Positions 1-15,300 of a DNA stretch of 64,000 bases are shown here, piece after piece. Numbering within the stretch: the stretch's first letter is position 1; every line of letters starts with the position of its first letter. Made by a program: the position numbers and the translations under genes. The stretch is from Dictyostelium firmibasis (lineage: Eukaryota > Evosea > Eumycetozoa > Dictyosteliales > Dictyosteliaceae), in contig CM069765.1 in the NCBI GenBank assembly GCA_036169595.1, positions 4,425,001 to 4,489,000 on the forward strand, read 5' to 3'. The notes under the pieces were generated by a model. It was not told where the DNA came from. It made no database searches and saw only the letters and a program-made list of their open reading frames with translations.

Positions 1-9
1 ATAACAAAA

Positions 10-1239
<1,230 letters not shown>

Positions 1240-1597
1240 CCAAAATAAACAGTTTATTAAAGTTTTTGACAAAAGAATAAAAAAATTTTTTTTGGAAAAC
1301 AAAATTTCGTTTAATTATTTTTCTTTTTTAAAAAAACTATATAGCACAATACTATATTTTATCTTTTTGTTTTTTTTTTTTTTTTAATTTTTTTTATATT
1401 TTTTTTTTTTTAAAATTTTTTTTTAAACCAAGTTAACCTTTTTTTTTTGTTGGATGAGAAAAAAAGAGTTTGTTGTCTGTTTTTTTTTTTTTTTTTTTTT
1501 TTCTGGGTACGTTGCTCCTGTTACTATTATACTACAACATTAAATGCTGTTTAATATTTCTATATATAAATAATGTCTTTGATTTCTTTTTTCTTAT
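1240..1597. other. Convergent intergenic spacer
   Basis: The 3' ends of the coiled-coil gene and eIF1A face each other here. The spacer holds long T runs and AT-rich sequence suitable for 3' processing. I see no gene in it. Confidence 0.6.
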
Positions 1598-2102
1598 TTA
1601 AAGAGTATCAATATCTGTTATATAAAAAAGAGAAAAGGAAACATGGTTAGTAAAGTTTAATAGTTGTAAAGCTTTAGTTTGTTTAGTACATACCAATATC
1701 ATCTTCAGCAACAAATTCGAATGGGATATCTTCAACATCATCGAATGCATCGGTTTCATTAATTCTAGCGGTTTCTGGTAACTCACCATAAGTTTTAAGA
1801 TTACGAGCTTCATCGACATTGTAACGAAGGATAACATCAGCTTTATCATTTTGGTAGTCTCTGAGTTGAATTAAAATGATATCACCACTGTTGATCCATT
1901 CCTTCTTTCTTAATCTGCCACTAATGTGACATAAACGTTTTTCACCATCAAAACAAGAGGCTTCTAAACGACCATTACCTAACATTCTCAATACTTGAGC
2001 ATATTCTTGGCCTTCTTCTTTGAATTGAAGTTCTCTTTTTTGCTCGTTCTCGTTCTTACCTCTTCTACGATTTTTACCACCTTTTCCCTTATTTTTAGGC
2101 AT
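1598..2102 (-). CDS. eif1a: Translation initiation factor eIF1A, two exons
   Basis: The protein starts with a basic [18 protein letters not shown] tail followed by the eIF1A OB fold ([41 protein letters not shown]). In the family this factor binds the 40S A site and helps scanning and start-codon choice. Exon 1 is 2102-1694. Exon 2 is 1614-1598, after a 79-bp GTATGT...CAG intron. Reading on without splicing gives an ending DDIGMY at a TAA inside the intron. Splicing gives DDIDIDTL and a 141-residue protein, which matches the conserved acidic DDIDDI-type eIF1A tail. The ATG follows an AT-rich leader and faces HIRA divergently. Confidence 0.95.
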
Positions 2103-2642
2103 TTTATATGTTTAAATTCTAAAGTGTTATTAAATTAATTTGTTTTTTTTAATATTAATATTTTTTTTCTGTCTTTGGATGGTTGAAATAAACAAAACAG
2201 TATAAATAAAGAGGAAAATACACACTATTTCGTTACAAAACAAATAGGTTTTTTTTTTTTAATTAAAAATATAGTAATTTAATTATCTACCGAAAATAAT
2301 TTATGTGTTTTGTTGGGTAAAAAAAAAAAAATTAAAAAAAAAATAAAAAAAATAGAAAAAATAAAAAATAAATAAAAAAAATTAAATAAAATAAAAATTA
2401 AACAAAAAAAACAATTTTAAAATAATAACACAAACCACACATAAACATTTTTGTTGAATAGTTTTTTTTTTTTACAAAAAGTATCGTTTTTGTTTACTAA
2501 CTATTTTATATTAAATATTAAACATTTTTATTTTCTCCTTCTTTCTTTGTTTGTTTTAAATTAAAAAAACCATGATTTTATAAAATTGAACCAAAAAAAA
2601 AATCATACATATAAATTCCAAAACTTACGATAAATATAGGTG

Positions 2643-2692
<50 letters not shown>

Positions 2693-2817
2693 TTGTTCAC
2701 AAATGAGAAAAAAAGAAAAAAAATTTGAAAAAAAATTTGAAAAAAAAAAAAATGAAAATTTTTTTTTTATATTTTTTTTTTTTATGGAATTCATAGTTTT
2801 TGCACTATTGAACAATA
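2103..2817. promoter_or_regulatory. Divergent promoter region, eIF1A / HIRA
   Basis: This 715-bp spacer lies between two divergent starts. It is made of A/T homopolymer runs, including a run of more than 40 A at about 2642-2686. I cannot point to a specific factor site. Confidence 0.5.
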
Positions 2818-3488
2818 ATGAGAATTGTGAAACCTCTTTGGGTTGATCATCATGGTAAATTTTGGAGAAAAAAAAAAAAAAAAAATAAAAAAATAAAAAA
2901 ATAAACTTAAAAATAAAATTAAAAATAAAATATGGAAATGTTCTAATTTTTTTTTTTTTTCTTCCAAACTTAAAATGATTTAAAGGATTGCCAATATTTT
3001 CAGTTGACATTCATCCAGACGGTAAAAGATTAGCTACATGTGGCGGTGATTCAAATATAGTAATATGGAACATTGAACCAATAGTTGATTATTTCAGAGA
3101 AGATGACGAAGAGGAGAAAGGTAGTGATAGTGATAGTGATGATACCAATTACAAGGGAACACCAAAGATTTTGTGTTCCATTAATAATGCACATTTTAAA
3201 TCAGTCAATAGCGTTAAATGGTCAAAGGATGGAAAATATTTAGCATCAGTTTCAGATGATAGGGAGTGTATAATTTGGACACTTTCACCTATTCAAACAC
3301 CAAATACACCAGAGATATGGGTTAGTGCAGCCAATCTAAGGGGACATGGTGGAGATATTACAGAAGTGAGTTGGTCACCAAACAATGAATATTTAGCAAC
3401 TTGTAGTTTAGATAAATCGATTTTGGTTTGGGAAACTAAAAATTTCGGCAAGTATTAACTTATATAATAGAACCAGAATAGCCTTTAT

Positions 3489-3570
<82 letters not shown>

Positions 3571-4667
3571 TTTATTTTTATTGTTGTTGTGTTATTTATT
3601 CTAACCAATATTAAAAAAACTCTATAGGAATTATAAAAAAGTTCCCAAAACAGGGAGATTTTATAAAGGGAATTGCATGGGACCCAATTGGTGAATATTT
3701 GGCTTGCCAATCAGACGGACAAATAAGCGTTTGGGACACTACCGATTGGGTGTGTCAATTTCAGTTTAAAGGTGTTGGAGGATTAAATTTACAATCATTC
3801 TTTCTTCGATCAAGTTGGACACCAGATGGTAAATATTTTGTAGCGACTCAAGGTTATAGTAAAAAGAGACATTCGGCAATATTAATAGATAGAGATAGTT
3901 TTAGAAATAAACCTAACGATAATGGTGATGGCTATGGTGATGATGATGGTGATGGTGATGGTGATGGTGATGGTGATGGTGATGGTGATGGTGATGGTGA
4001 TGGTGATGGTGATGGTGATGGTGATGGTGATGGTGATGGTGATGGTGATGGTGATGGTGATGGTGATGGTGATGGTGATGGTGATGGTGATGGTGAAGTT
4101 GATGGTAATGTTAATAGTAATGGTAATGGTAAATCAAAGAATACATTTGAATGTGTAGGACACAATAAAGCAGTTATAATATCAAAATGTTCTCCAATTA
4201 TTTTTAAAGATAATTCTAATAATTTATTTACCTTAGTTTTGGTAGGGAGTGTAAATTCCTCACTATCCTTATGGTTGTCACCTACTAATGATTCTTCTTC
4301 TACTCGTCCAATAATGTATTTTGGCCAATTGTTTTATAATTCAATACAAGACATCTCTTGGTGTCCAGATGGTTTATCATTTTTCGTTTGCTCAAGTGAG
4401 GGTAGCGTGACTTATTTTTCATTCGATCTTCATGAGATTGAAGATGGTTCGCTCCAACCAATTACATTTAGAGAAAAACAACAGTACTTTAAAAATGCCT
4501 ACAACTTTAATTTTCCAAAAGAAATAGAACTTTTCGTTCATAAAAGAAATTTAATCAAAACCAAACGCTTCAAATCTACTGCAGAAGTAATAGCAACTCA
4601 AAAACAATCAATATCTTCAAGTGGAAAAAAAAGAATTACTCCAGTTACCTCAAAATCTTGTGAATAA
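2818..4667 (+). CDS. hira: HIRA/Hir1 histone chaperone WD-repeat protein, three exons, short form
   Basis: Exons are 2818-2854, 2986-3447 and 3628-4667, giving 512 residues. Exon 1 encodes MRIVKPLWVDHHG, which continues into LPIFSVDIHPDGKRLATCGG and matches the HIRA N-terminus rather than CAF-1 p60. WD repeats fill most of the protein (VKWSKDGKYLAS, VSWSPNNEYLAT, IAWDPIGEYLAC, ISWCPDGLSFFV). Near residue 500, GKKRITPV matches the HIRA B-domain motif that contacts ASF1. The protein stops about 10 residues later, so the C-terminal Hira domain found in the roughly 1000-residue animal protein is absent. A Gly-Asp repeat (about residues 270-325) interrupts the propeller. In the family HIRA deposits histone H3.3 independently of replication. 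Intron 2 appears to be GC-AG. Confidence 0.9.
3491..3568 (+). repeat. (TTG)n microsatellite in HIRA intron 2
   Basis: About 26 uninterrupted TTG units fill the middle of the intron 3448-3627. Confidence 0.9.
3943..4095 (+). repeat. (GGTGAT)n hexanucleotide repeat encoding Gly-Asp
   Basis: About 24 near-perfect GGTGAT units lie in frame within HIRA and encode an acidic Gly-Asp dipeptide run. The 6-bp period keeps the frame whatever the copy number. Confidence 0.9.
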
Positions 4668-4969
4668 AGTATTTTCTATTTTTTATTTTCACAAAAATAA
4701 AATAAAACAGAACTCAATGCAAAATATATTTTTATTTTTTTGGTTTTTTTTTTAATTTTTTTTTTTTAAATTATTATTTTGTTTATTTATAAATTTTACA
4801 AAATAATCACCAAAAATAAACATTTTTTTTTTCATTTTTTTTTTTTTATCTATTTTTTTTTTTATTATTAAAAAAAAATAAAGACAAAAAAAATAAAAAA
4901 AAAAAAATAAAAAACACTAAGAAAAAATAAAGACAAAAAAAAAAAAAAATAATTGGGATTAGATTAACA
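4668..4969. other. Intergenic spacer, A/T runs
   Basis: A 302-bp tandem spacer between the HIRA stop and the next start, made of T runs and then A-rich leader. Nothing else is seen. Confidence 0.6.
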
Positions 4970-6817
<1,848 letters not shown>

Positions 6818-6917
6818 TAAATAAGTTTTATTTAACTATTATTTTTTATTTATGTCAAAAAAAAAAAAAAAAAAAAAAAAAAAAACAATTTTCTTTATTA
6901 TTATTATTATTATTATT

Positions 6918-7440
<523 letters not shown>

Positions 7441-7782
7441 TTGTTTATAATTATTCTTAAATATAGCATTTTTAAACATTATGTTTCTAAAAATAAATTA
7501 TAATTATTTTCAGTTTTTTTTTGCTGTGAAATAAAAAATTGGTTAAAAAAAAAAATTAAAAATAAAAAAAGAAAAAAAAAAATTATTATAGGGATTGATG
7601 GGTGGATAAAATAATAAAAAAAATAATTATATATGTGTTCAATAAGGAAAATTAATGTATAAATAGCAATAAAATTTAATAATTTTATAGCAGATTTATC
7701 ACACAATTTTTTTTTTTTTTTTTTCCCCAACTCTATTTTTATAACATCGATAGGTTGCTTTTTTTTTATTTTATTTTTTTCA

Positions 7783-7815
<33 letters not shown>

Positions 7816-8436
7816 TACAATTAGTTAATAACCCAAATTGTGTGATTTTGATTATTGGAATGTTATCTTACGAATATGATCGAATATTTCCTAATTATAC
7901 TAATCTACAAAAAAAAAATTAAAAAAAAGAAAAAAATTTATTCACAAAATTATTGTTCACACCAAACATACCAATTTTGTTATTAATAATTATTTTGATA
8001 ATGTGGGTTAAAATTTTTTTTTGTTATTTATGTATATATATATATAAATATGCACAAAAATACCACACATAAAAATTATAACACCAACCCCATTTCAATT
8101 AATAGGGTGCTCCTATATTTATTTACATTCAAAAAAAAAAAAAAAAAACAATTAAATAAAAAAAAATAAAGAAAAATTACCCTTCTCATTTGTATAATTG
8201 TTTTAATTTTATTAATTTTAATTTTTGAATTATTAAAATATAATAATTATTAAATTTTTAAATTTTATTTTTTTTAATATAAAAAAAAAAAAAAAAAATT
8301 TTAATTATTGTAGTTAGTAATTATTAATTTGTTTTATCAGTTTTTCGTATAATATTTCCTTTAATAAATTATTTAAATCACAAAAAAAAAAAAAGGGAAA
8401 AAAAAAAAAAAATAATAATAAAAATAATAATATAAA

Positions 8437-8470
<34 letters not shown>
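7441..8470. other. Intergenic region upstream of the first GOST-like gene
   Basis: About 1 kb of A/T runs with short mixed stretches (for example 7840-7910 and 8090-8110). A long A run leads directly into the ATG at 8471, as is common in this genome. No gene or RNA is recognised. Confidence 0.5.
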
Positions 8471-8473
<3 letters not shown>

Positions 8474-10007
8474 AGATTAATATTATCTCTTTTATCTATA
8501 ATATTATTATTAAATGGTATTAATGCAATAAATTATAGTGGTAAATATTTAAAACCACTTGATTTTAGATGGATAGGAAAATTTTGTTTTGATGAAAAAG
8601 GTGGCTCAATTCAAGTAACACGATTCCAATCGACATCAAATACAACCAAGATTTTATTATACTCTGATTCCAATCCTCATTATGACGAAATTTTAAATGA
8701 TATTGGTGTAAATGATATCTCTTGTCAAGAAAAGGTAAAATTTTTATTCATTTTTATTATTTTATTTTTTTTTTATAAAAAAAAAATATTTTATATTAAT
8801 AATTGTTTTTTTAATTTTTTCTATAGATTTCATGGGCAAACTATACTTATAATAACCCAGATCCAATTGGTTTAATAAATGAAGAAAGTCGTAATTATAA
8901 TGTTAAAAAGGTTTCACAAAACCGTGATCGTTTCTGGGCTATTGTGATGGCTGATTGTGATAAGAAATTCGTTGAAGATCATACCTTACCATTTAGATCG
9001 TTGTACACTTTTGATGTTCAAAATAGTGGTGATGCATTCGATAGTCAATTATCAGCAGAACAACAATCAATTCCACAAGGCCAAATCTTTTTCTTTATTT
9101 TATATACAGGATTTTTAATTGTATCAATTGTTTATTCGGTAATTTTAAAGAAAAATAGATTGGAGGGTAAAGCTATTCATTTTTTCTCTGCCATTTTAGT
9201 AGTATTTTTAATCTCCCTTGCACTTTATATTTCAAATTGGGCCTACATCTTAAAATTCCATAAATATGAAATTAAATTTTTAAATCTCTTTGGTAATAGT
9301 AAGTAAATTCATTAGTTTTAATTTTTTTCTTTTTTATTTTTTAAAAAAAAAAAATAGGCAAACAATATAATAACAATTAATTTTTTTTTAAAAAAAATAA
9401 AGTTTTTGAAATTTTAGGAAATGGCTTATTTGTTGCATTAATTTTAATGATTGGTCAAGGTTGGACAACATCAATATATTTTGGATCATTGGTTAAACAA
9501 ATTATTAATATTTTTGTTTCTCTTGCATTGGTTGTTATTGGATGGGTTGCATATGTTTATTATGTTTATCATTCAAAAGAACAAAATAGTTATATCTATT
9601 TCATGGATACATGTCCAGGTTACTTTTTATTGGCTTTGTATGTGGTTATCATTGGTTATTTCTGTTGGGCAAATTATGTTAATCGTAACAAACAAAATGA
9701 ATCAATTAAAAAGAATTTCATTTTAATTTTCACTTTAATTTTCGTATTTTGGTTAATTAGTCATCCATTGGTTGTCATCGTTGCTCATTTCATGGACCCA
9801 TGGGTTAAATATAAAGTTATCTCCCTCTTAAATTTGGCAATTAATGCTATTTTCTTCATCATTCTCTTGGTTATTTTCCGTCCATCAAGAAATAATATGA
9901 TCGTTAAAATATTACAATCGGATGACAAATCAAATGATATGAAAGAGATCAAAGATAATGAGAAACAAAACAATGGTGCAGATATGGATTTAAATATCGC
10001 TAATTAA
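8471..10007 (+). CDS. GOST-like seven-TM protein (GPR180/TMEM145 type), three exons
   Basis: Exons are 8471-8734, 8827-9298 and 9418-10007, about 441 residues. The middle exon could instead end at 9292; both choices keep frame, but 9298 uses the stronger GTAAGT donor. Residues 1-19 form a signal peptide (cleavage near NGINA). A luminal/extracellular beta-rich domain with Cys pairs follows (GKFCFDEKGGSIQVTRF; WAIVMADCDKK). From about residue 165 there are seven hydrophobic segments, including FIVLIM-type helices and the motif LILMIGQGWTTS. That motif matches the LLIAxGWTI signature of the intimal-thickness-receptor family. The tail is acidic and Asn-rich. Family members traffic or signal through the secretory pathway; the ligand is unknown. 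Confidence 0.85.
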
Positions 10008-10805
10008 ACTCATAATTTTATATAAAAAAAAAAAAAAATTTTTTAAAAAAAAAAACATATATTAAAAAAAATAAAAAATAAAAAATAAAAAAAAAAATAA
10101 AATAAAAAATAAAATAAAATAAAATAAAATAAAACAAAATAAAACAAAATAAAATAGAATAAAAAAAATTAAATAATAATTTAATATATTTTTAAATTAA
10201 TTAATTTCTTAAAATTTTAAAAAATAAAATGTAAATAAAATATAATATAATTACAATAATATTCTTTTAAAATCTTCTATTTTTTTAATCGACAATGTTT
10301 TTATTTGTTTAATTGCGTTATAATTTAGTTTTGCAATAGATCGTTTAAACAAGTGTTGGGTAGAATTTAAATAATAAAGCAAACCCACCCTCTCCTTCCA
10401 ATTTAATTAAGGAATTTTTCAAAAAAAAAAGTTTTTAATTTGATTGCGATGTGTGGTGTTTTTTTTTTTTTACTCCTCTATAATGTGATATCAATATATT
10501 AATTAAAACCATAAATATTAAAAATGATTTTTTTATATTTTTATTTTATGAAAAAAAAAAAAAAACAAAATGATATTTTATGAGAGTATGTGTGAAAAAA
10601 CAATGCCACTAAAAATGGAAATTCAAATAATTATTTAAGGGTTTTTTTCAAGAATTTTTTAAAAAAAAAATAAAATAAAATAAAGACAAAGTGCACCATC
10701 CTCATTATTTCAAAAAATAGATAAAATCAATAACTGCCATAAATTCAATCACATGTTATCTTGGTTTTTTATTTTATTTTTTATATAACCTATTTTTAAC
10801 ACACA

Positions 10806-10868
<63 letters not shown>

Positions 10869-11124
10869 TGCCACTAATAATGAGAGAAATTAATTTCTTT
10901 AAATCAGTTTTAAATAATCAAAGACAAATTTTTTTTTTTTTTTATTGTTCAATAATTTAAAATTTATAAAAACACATAACCACTTATATTTATATAAAAT
11001 CTTTTATACCCTATTCGATTTTTTTTTTTTTTTTTCTTTAAAAAAAAAAAAAAAAAAAAAATTTAATATATAATAGGAAATCTCAAAAAAAAATAAAAAA
11101 ACACACATACATACATACATAAAA
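10008..11124. other. Intergenic region with a (GT)n microsatellite
   Basis: A-rich pentamer-like AAAAT/AAAAC repeats occur at about 10060-10160. A GT-rich stretch GTGTGGTG lies at 10450. About 30 GT units lie at 10808-10867, followed by TGGTGCCACTAAT. TG-rich sequence can bind the Dictyostelium G-box factor, so it may be part of the promoter of the next gene, about 260 bp away. No gene is seen. Confidence 0.5.
10808..10867 (+). repeat. (GT)n dinucleotide repeat
   Basis: About 30 perfect GT units upstream of the giant seven-TM gene. The tract can form Z-DNA and resembles extended G-box sequence. Confidence 0.9.
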
Positions 11125-12306
11125 ATGAATATTATTTCAATTTTGCAAATTAGACCGAATATTTTTATATTTTTTATTCTTTTTTTATGTTCTCTAAATA
11201 GTTTAAATGGTAATATTTAAATTTTCAAAAAAAATAAAAAAAAAAAAAAAAAAAAAAAAAATTCTAATTTTTTTTTTTTTTTTCAAATATATTTTTTTTT
11301 TATGAAAAAAACCCAAAATATTTTTTATAGCGATTAATGTAATATCTAGTAAATCAATAAAAAAAGATGTAAATGTTTTAGGAGTAGATTTATCTTATTC
11401 ATTGTTAGATATAGAGTTTGATGATGAATTTTTTACGTATGACTCATTGGCATGCCCAAATTTTACGTGCACACCAATGAGTTTGATTGATTGTTCGTGC
11501 GATTACACTGATAAAAGTGAATGTCCAAAGGTTAAAGGTAGAGATCAATCATGTCCACCATGTCCCGAATCATTTAGCGAACAAATTACAGAGGGACCTA
11601 ATGGATATTTGGGAGGTGCATTTTGTAATAGAACAGTTTGGGTTAATGGCACAAAATTCGAACCATTATCAAATGATTGGAAGGTGATTGAATTAAATAA
11701 GGAGTATACCTATACGACAGAGACGGTTATGCAATTTAGGATTAAAGCCGATATAAAATCATGTATGGCCATGATGTTAAAAGTATCACCCATACAAAAC
11801 TATCCAATCTCTGCGTTTGGTTCCGTTCCATCGTTTGAGATGGCAAGATTCGTTTCAGGCTCAAAACTTGAAACTAATGCTATCTACAATATATGTCCAT
11901 CAGACAATTGGAATAAAACTGAACATTATACCTACACACGAAGTTGGACTAGAGATACCTATTTTATAATGATAGATCCTCAATCGGTTAGAACCTCATT
12001 CTCTATGATTTTAAGATCGAAGCAAGTTCAACCTTTAATTTCTTCATCCACTCCTCAAAATACCTGTGTCGCTACAAATCCTACTACCCATAGATGTATC
12101 AATTTAGGAGAGAATACATTTGGTGTCACCACCCTTGAGAATCAAAGAGACTATTATACTCTAGCCATCAGTCAACCTTCAATTTATTTCTTTCAATTTC
12201 CTTCATTATTCTTAACAACTTCAATATTCATTTCAGATTCTTTATTAAATTTTTATCCAAACGAATCAACTTCGCAATGGTTTAAAAAAGATTCTTGTAT
12301 GTTTTT

Positions 12307-12341
<35 letters not shown>

Positions 12342-15300
12342 ATAGTATTCTTTGTGGATTAGTAATTAATTTTTTTTATTTAAATTAATTTAATTTAATT
12401 TAAATTAACTATTTTATACTATAGATGAAAATTATTTTACGCTTTATTTAGAACCAAAAAGTGATAAAAGTGATTTAATAATTTATATTGGTGTATTTAG
12501 TTATTTACCAACAAATTATTCATTTTGTGTCACAAGAAATGGATTTATGTTTCCAAACAATCTTACGGCAATGTCAGTCCAACAAGGTGCATTTTCATTG
12601 GCATCAACAAGTATCTTCTTACCAATAGGCAGGAGTGTCAATGATAGTGGTGACTATTTTTATACATGTAATTCCCAAGCCGAATGTAACCCATTCTCAA
12701 TACTCTTTCCAACGGTCGATATTAACCCACTTTGGCCGGTCCCACCTGTTCTCTATGGTGTAGAAGATTTCGATTTCAAGAGTGTTTTATACACAAGTGA
12801 AGGTGACCATGGATTTGGAATTATCAATTCAAACTTTAAGCCAAGATCATATCAAACCGCAATACTCTTAAAATATGATAATGGTAAAGGTGATAGAAAA
12901 GAATATATAACCTATGATGAAGTTCTCGTCTCATCTATTCAATTCCTCTCGACACTAACCGACTCTAAAGGAAAATTAATCGATTTTAAGGTGACAGGAT
13001 TCCAAGATGTAACCAGGATCTCTTGTGACCATAATGAATTTAAAAGAGTATTAGATTTGGTTGATAATCAAAGCTCATTAATTTTAAATTCAATAATATC
13101 ACCATCATTAAATGAACTAAACAATTGGAGATATGAATTGGGTGTGTTGATGTTAAACGATGCTTGGATAGGTTGTAGTAGTAAGGTATTGGAAATGTTG
13201 GATATTAGATTGGTAACTAAAAACATATCCTCCTATTTTTGTCCATGGAATGTTAGTGATATCGAGTTTTCAACTGATCCATGTTGTAATTCAACTTACC
13301 AATACTATTGCTGTTGTAATCCAAGATATGTGGAAACTCAAGTATTTGAATTCTATGGTATTCATAGTGATGTTGCAAAGAATCAATGCAACGATGACTC
13401 TTTGGATTGTTCTCTATCGGTACTTGAAGAGTATGGTAACTATCTAACCAATGATGATCAACTATGTGGTGATCCATCCACCCAATCCACTGAAATTCAA
13501 TATTCACTCTACTATAGTCTTAGAAATTGTAAAGAGATCACTCTAATTCCACCCTATTGTAAGAACCATTCAGATTGCAATCAATTCTCACCCAATGGAA
13601 GATGTGATCTTTTCACCAGAAAATGTTTTGTTGACTATGACCTTCTAGATAGAATGTATGTAGACTGTGTATTCCAAGAGTTATCACCTGCAACTCTATT
13701 CTCCTTTGTGTCCTCCACCACCTACAACAGCACAACCGTAGACAATAAATACAATCAACATTTCACTGAGGATTGTGTTGGCGCGCGTGGTAGTAGTTTT
13801 CCAATTCGTACAACATATACCTACACTACCAACGATCCTTACATTGGTATAATACCTGCAACCAATTGTTTAGATCAATCTTGTAAAACCATTTACAATT
13901 CACTATTCGATATCTACTATTCAGGTTGGAGTTTCACTAGAGAATGGAAAGTCAATGAGGAAACTTGTTCAGATTTTTCAACTTGTCCTCAAATTAATTG
14001 TCAATCCAGCCTAGATCAAAATTCAGAATGTAAGGATATTTGTAATGAACAAAAATCTTTGGATTTTTGTGGTTATTGTAGTAGTATAGATGATAATGGT
14101 TCTACAACCATAACCACAACCACAACCAACAGTACGTGTTTTAACTTTTTAGAATTAAATAACACACAATCATGTGAGAATAGTCAACCAATTTGTATCC
14201 TATCCAATGGCGAGTATTTACTTAATCTTACAAAAGAGGAGTGTGAATCATCAAACATTGGTACATGTACTCATTCATGTGGATTTGAATGTTTGGGTGT
14301 TGGTAAACTATGTATCTTGGGAAGTTTAAATCAAAGCACCTGTGAAGATAGTAACTATATTTGGAATAGTGTCGATGGATATTGTGTGGATACATCATCA
14401 AACACTGAGGATCAATGTAACAATATCAGCCCAGGTATTGTTAGTCTTTGGGTGGATTGTCCATCAAAGAGTACAGAGAATTGTAGTGATGGATTCTTTT
14501 GCCATCTCCAAGAGTCACCATGTAAAACCAAGGAACAATGTGAAACGTTTGGTGGTGAGTGTTCCGATATCTTTTTCTTTAAACCAGAGAATGTTCAATA
14601 CTATCCTTTCGGATTCGGTAAATGTGTCTCCAATCATTCTTTCCTTCAAAGAGACAATTCAAAGACGGTTTCATGCCCAAATGGTCAAATCGATTCACCC
14701 AATGGTTGTTTCTATCAATCACCTGTCTATAAGAGTCAAGATCAATGTCTAAAGGTTTCAGGTAATAAATGGTGGTCACCCTCCAACAATAAATCACAAT
14801 GTCTCTCTAGTGAAAATCAAGGTTGTAGAATAATGGACGTTGATTCCTTTGCAAATCTACCCTTTAACTTTAAATTCAATGAAATGGATCAAAATCAATG
14901 TGAAGGTTGTAGACAACTACTACCCTCCTCTTCAAAATGGACCGATAAATTTAAATGGACCGATGCGACTTGGTTACCTGGTATCTACGTTGAACCTATA
15001 TGGTATAGAAATTTAACCACAACGCCAAGATTGGTTAAATCAACTTTCAACTATCAAAGTTTTTATTTGGATCTAGTTGATGCTATAGGTAGACAAACCG
15101 CTGATTTCTATAGATCTCAAACATTTTGTAAGAAAGAAAAGAATCAAAATAGTTTAAACTCTTTGGTTTGTAGTTGTTCAGGTGATAGTGTTACCAATGG
15201 ACATGCAATTGCAAATTGTTTCAATTCTTCAACTCCTCTATTGGGTTTAACCAATCAATGTAACGGTGAATCATCAGTATTAGGATTCACCAATGGATAT

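Noticed and set aside
3932-4165. Ser-Pro repeat frame antisense to HIRA
   Set aside because: Pure consequence of the GGTGAT hexamer; no start context or partner exon.
11402-12388. Separate single-exon gene for exon 2 of the giant seven-TM protein
   Set aside because: A signal-peptide exon upstream and a clean GTATGT...ATAG intron downstream join all three into one frame.
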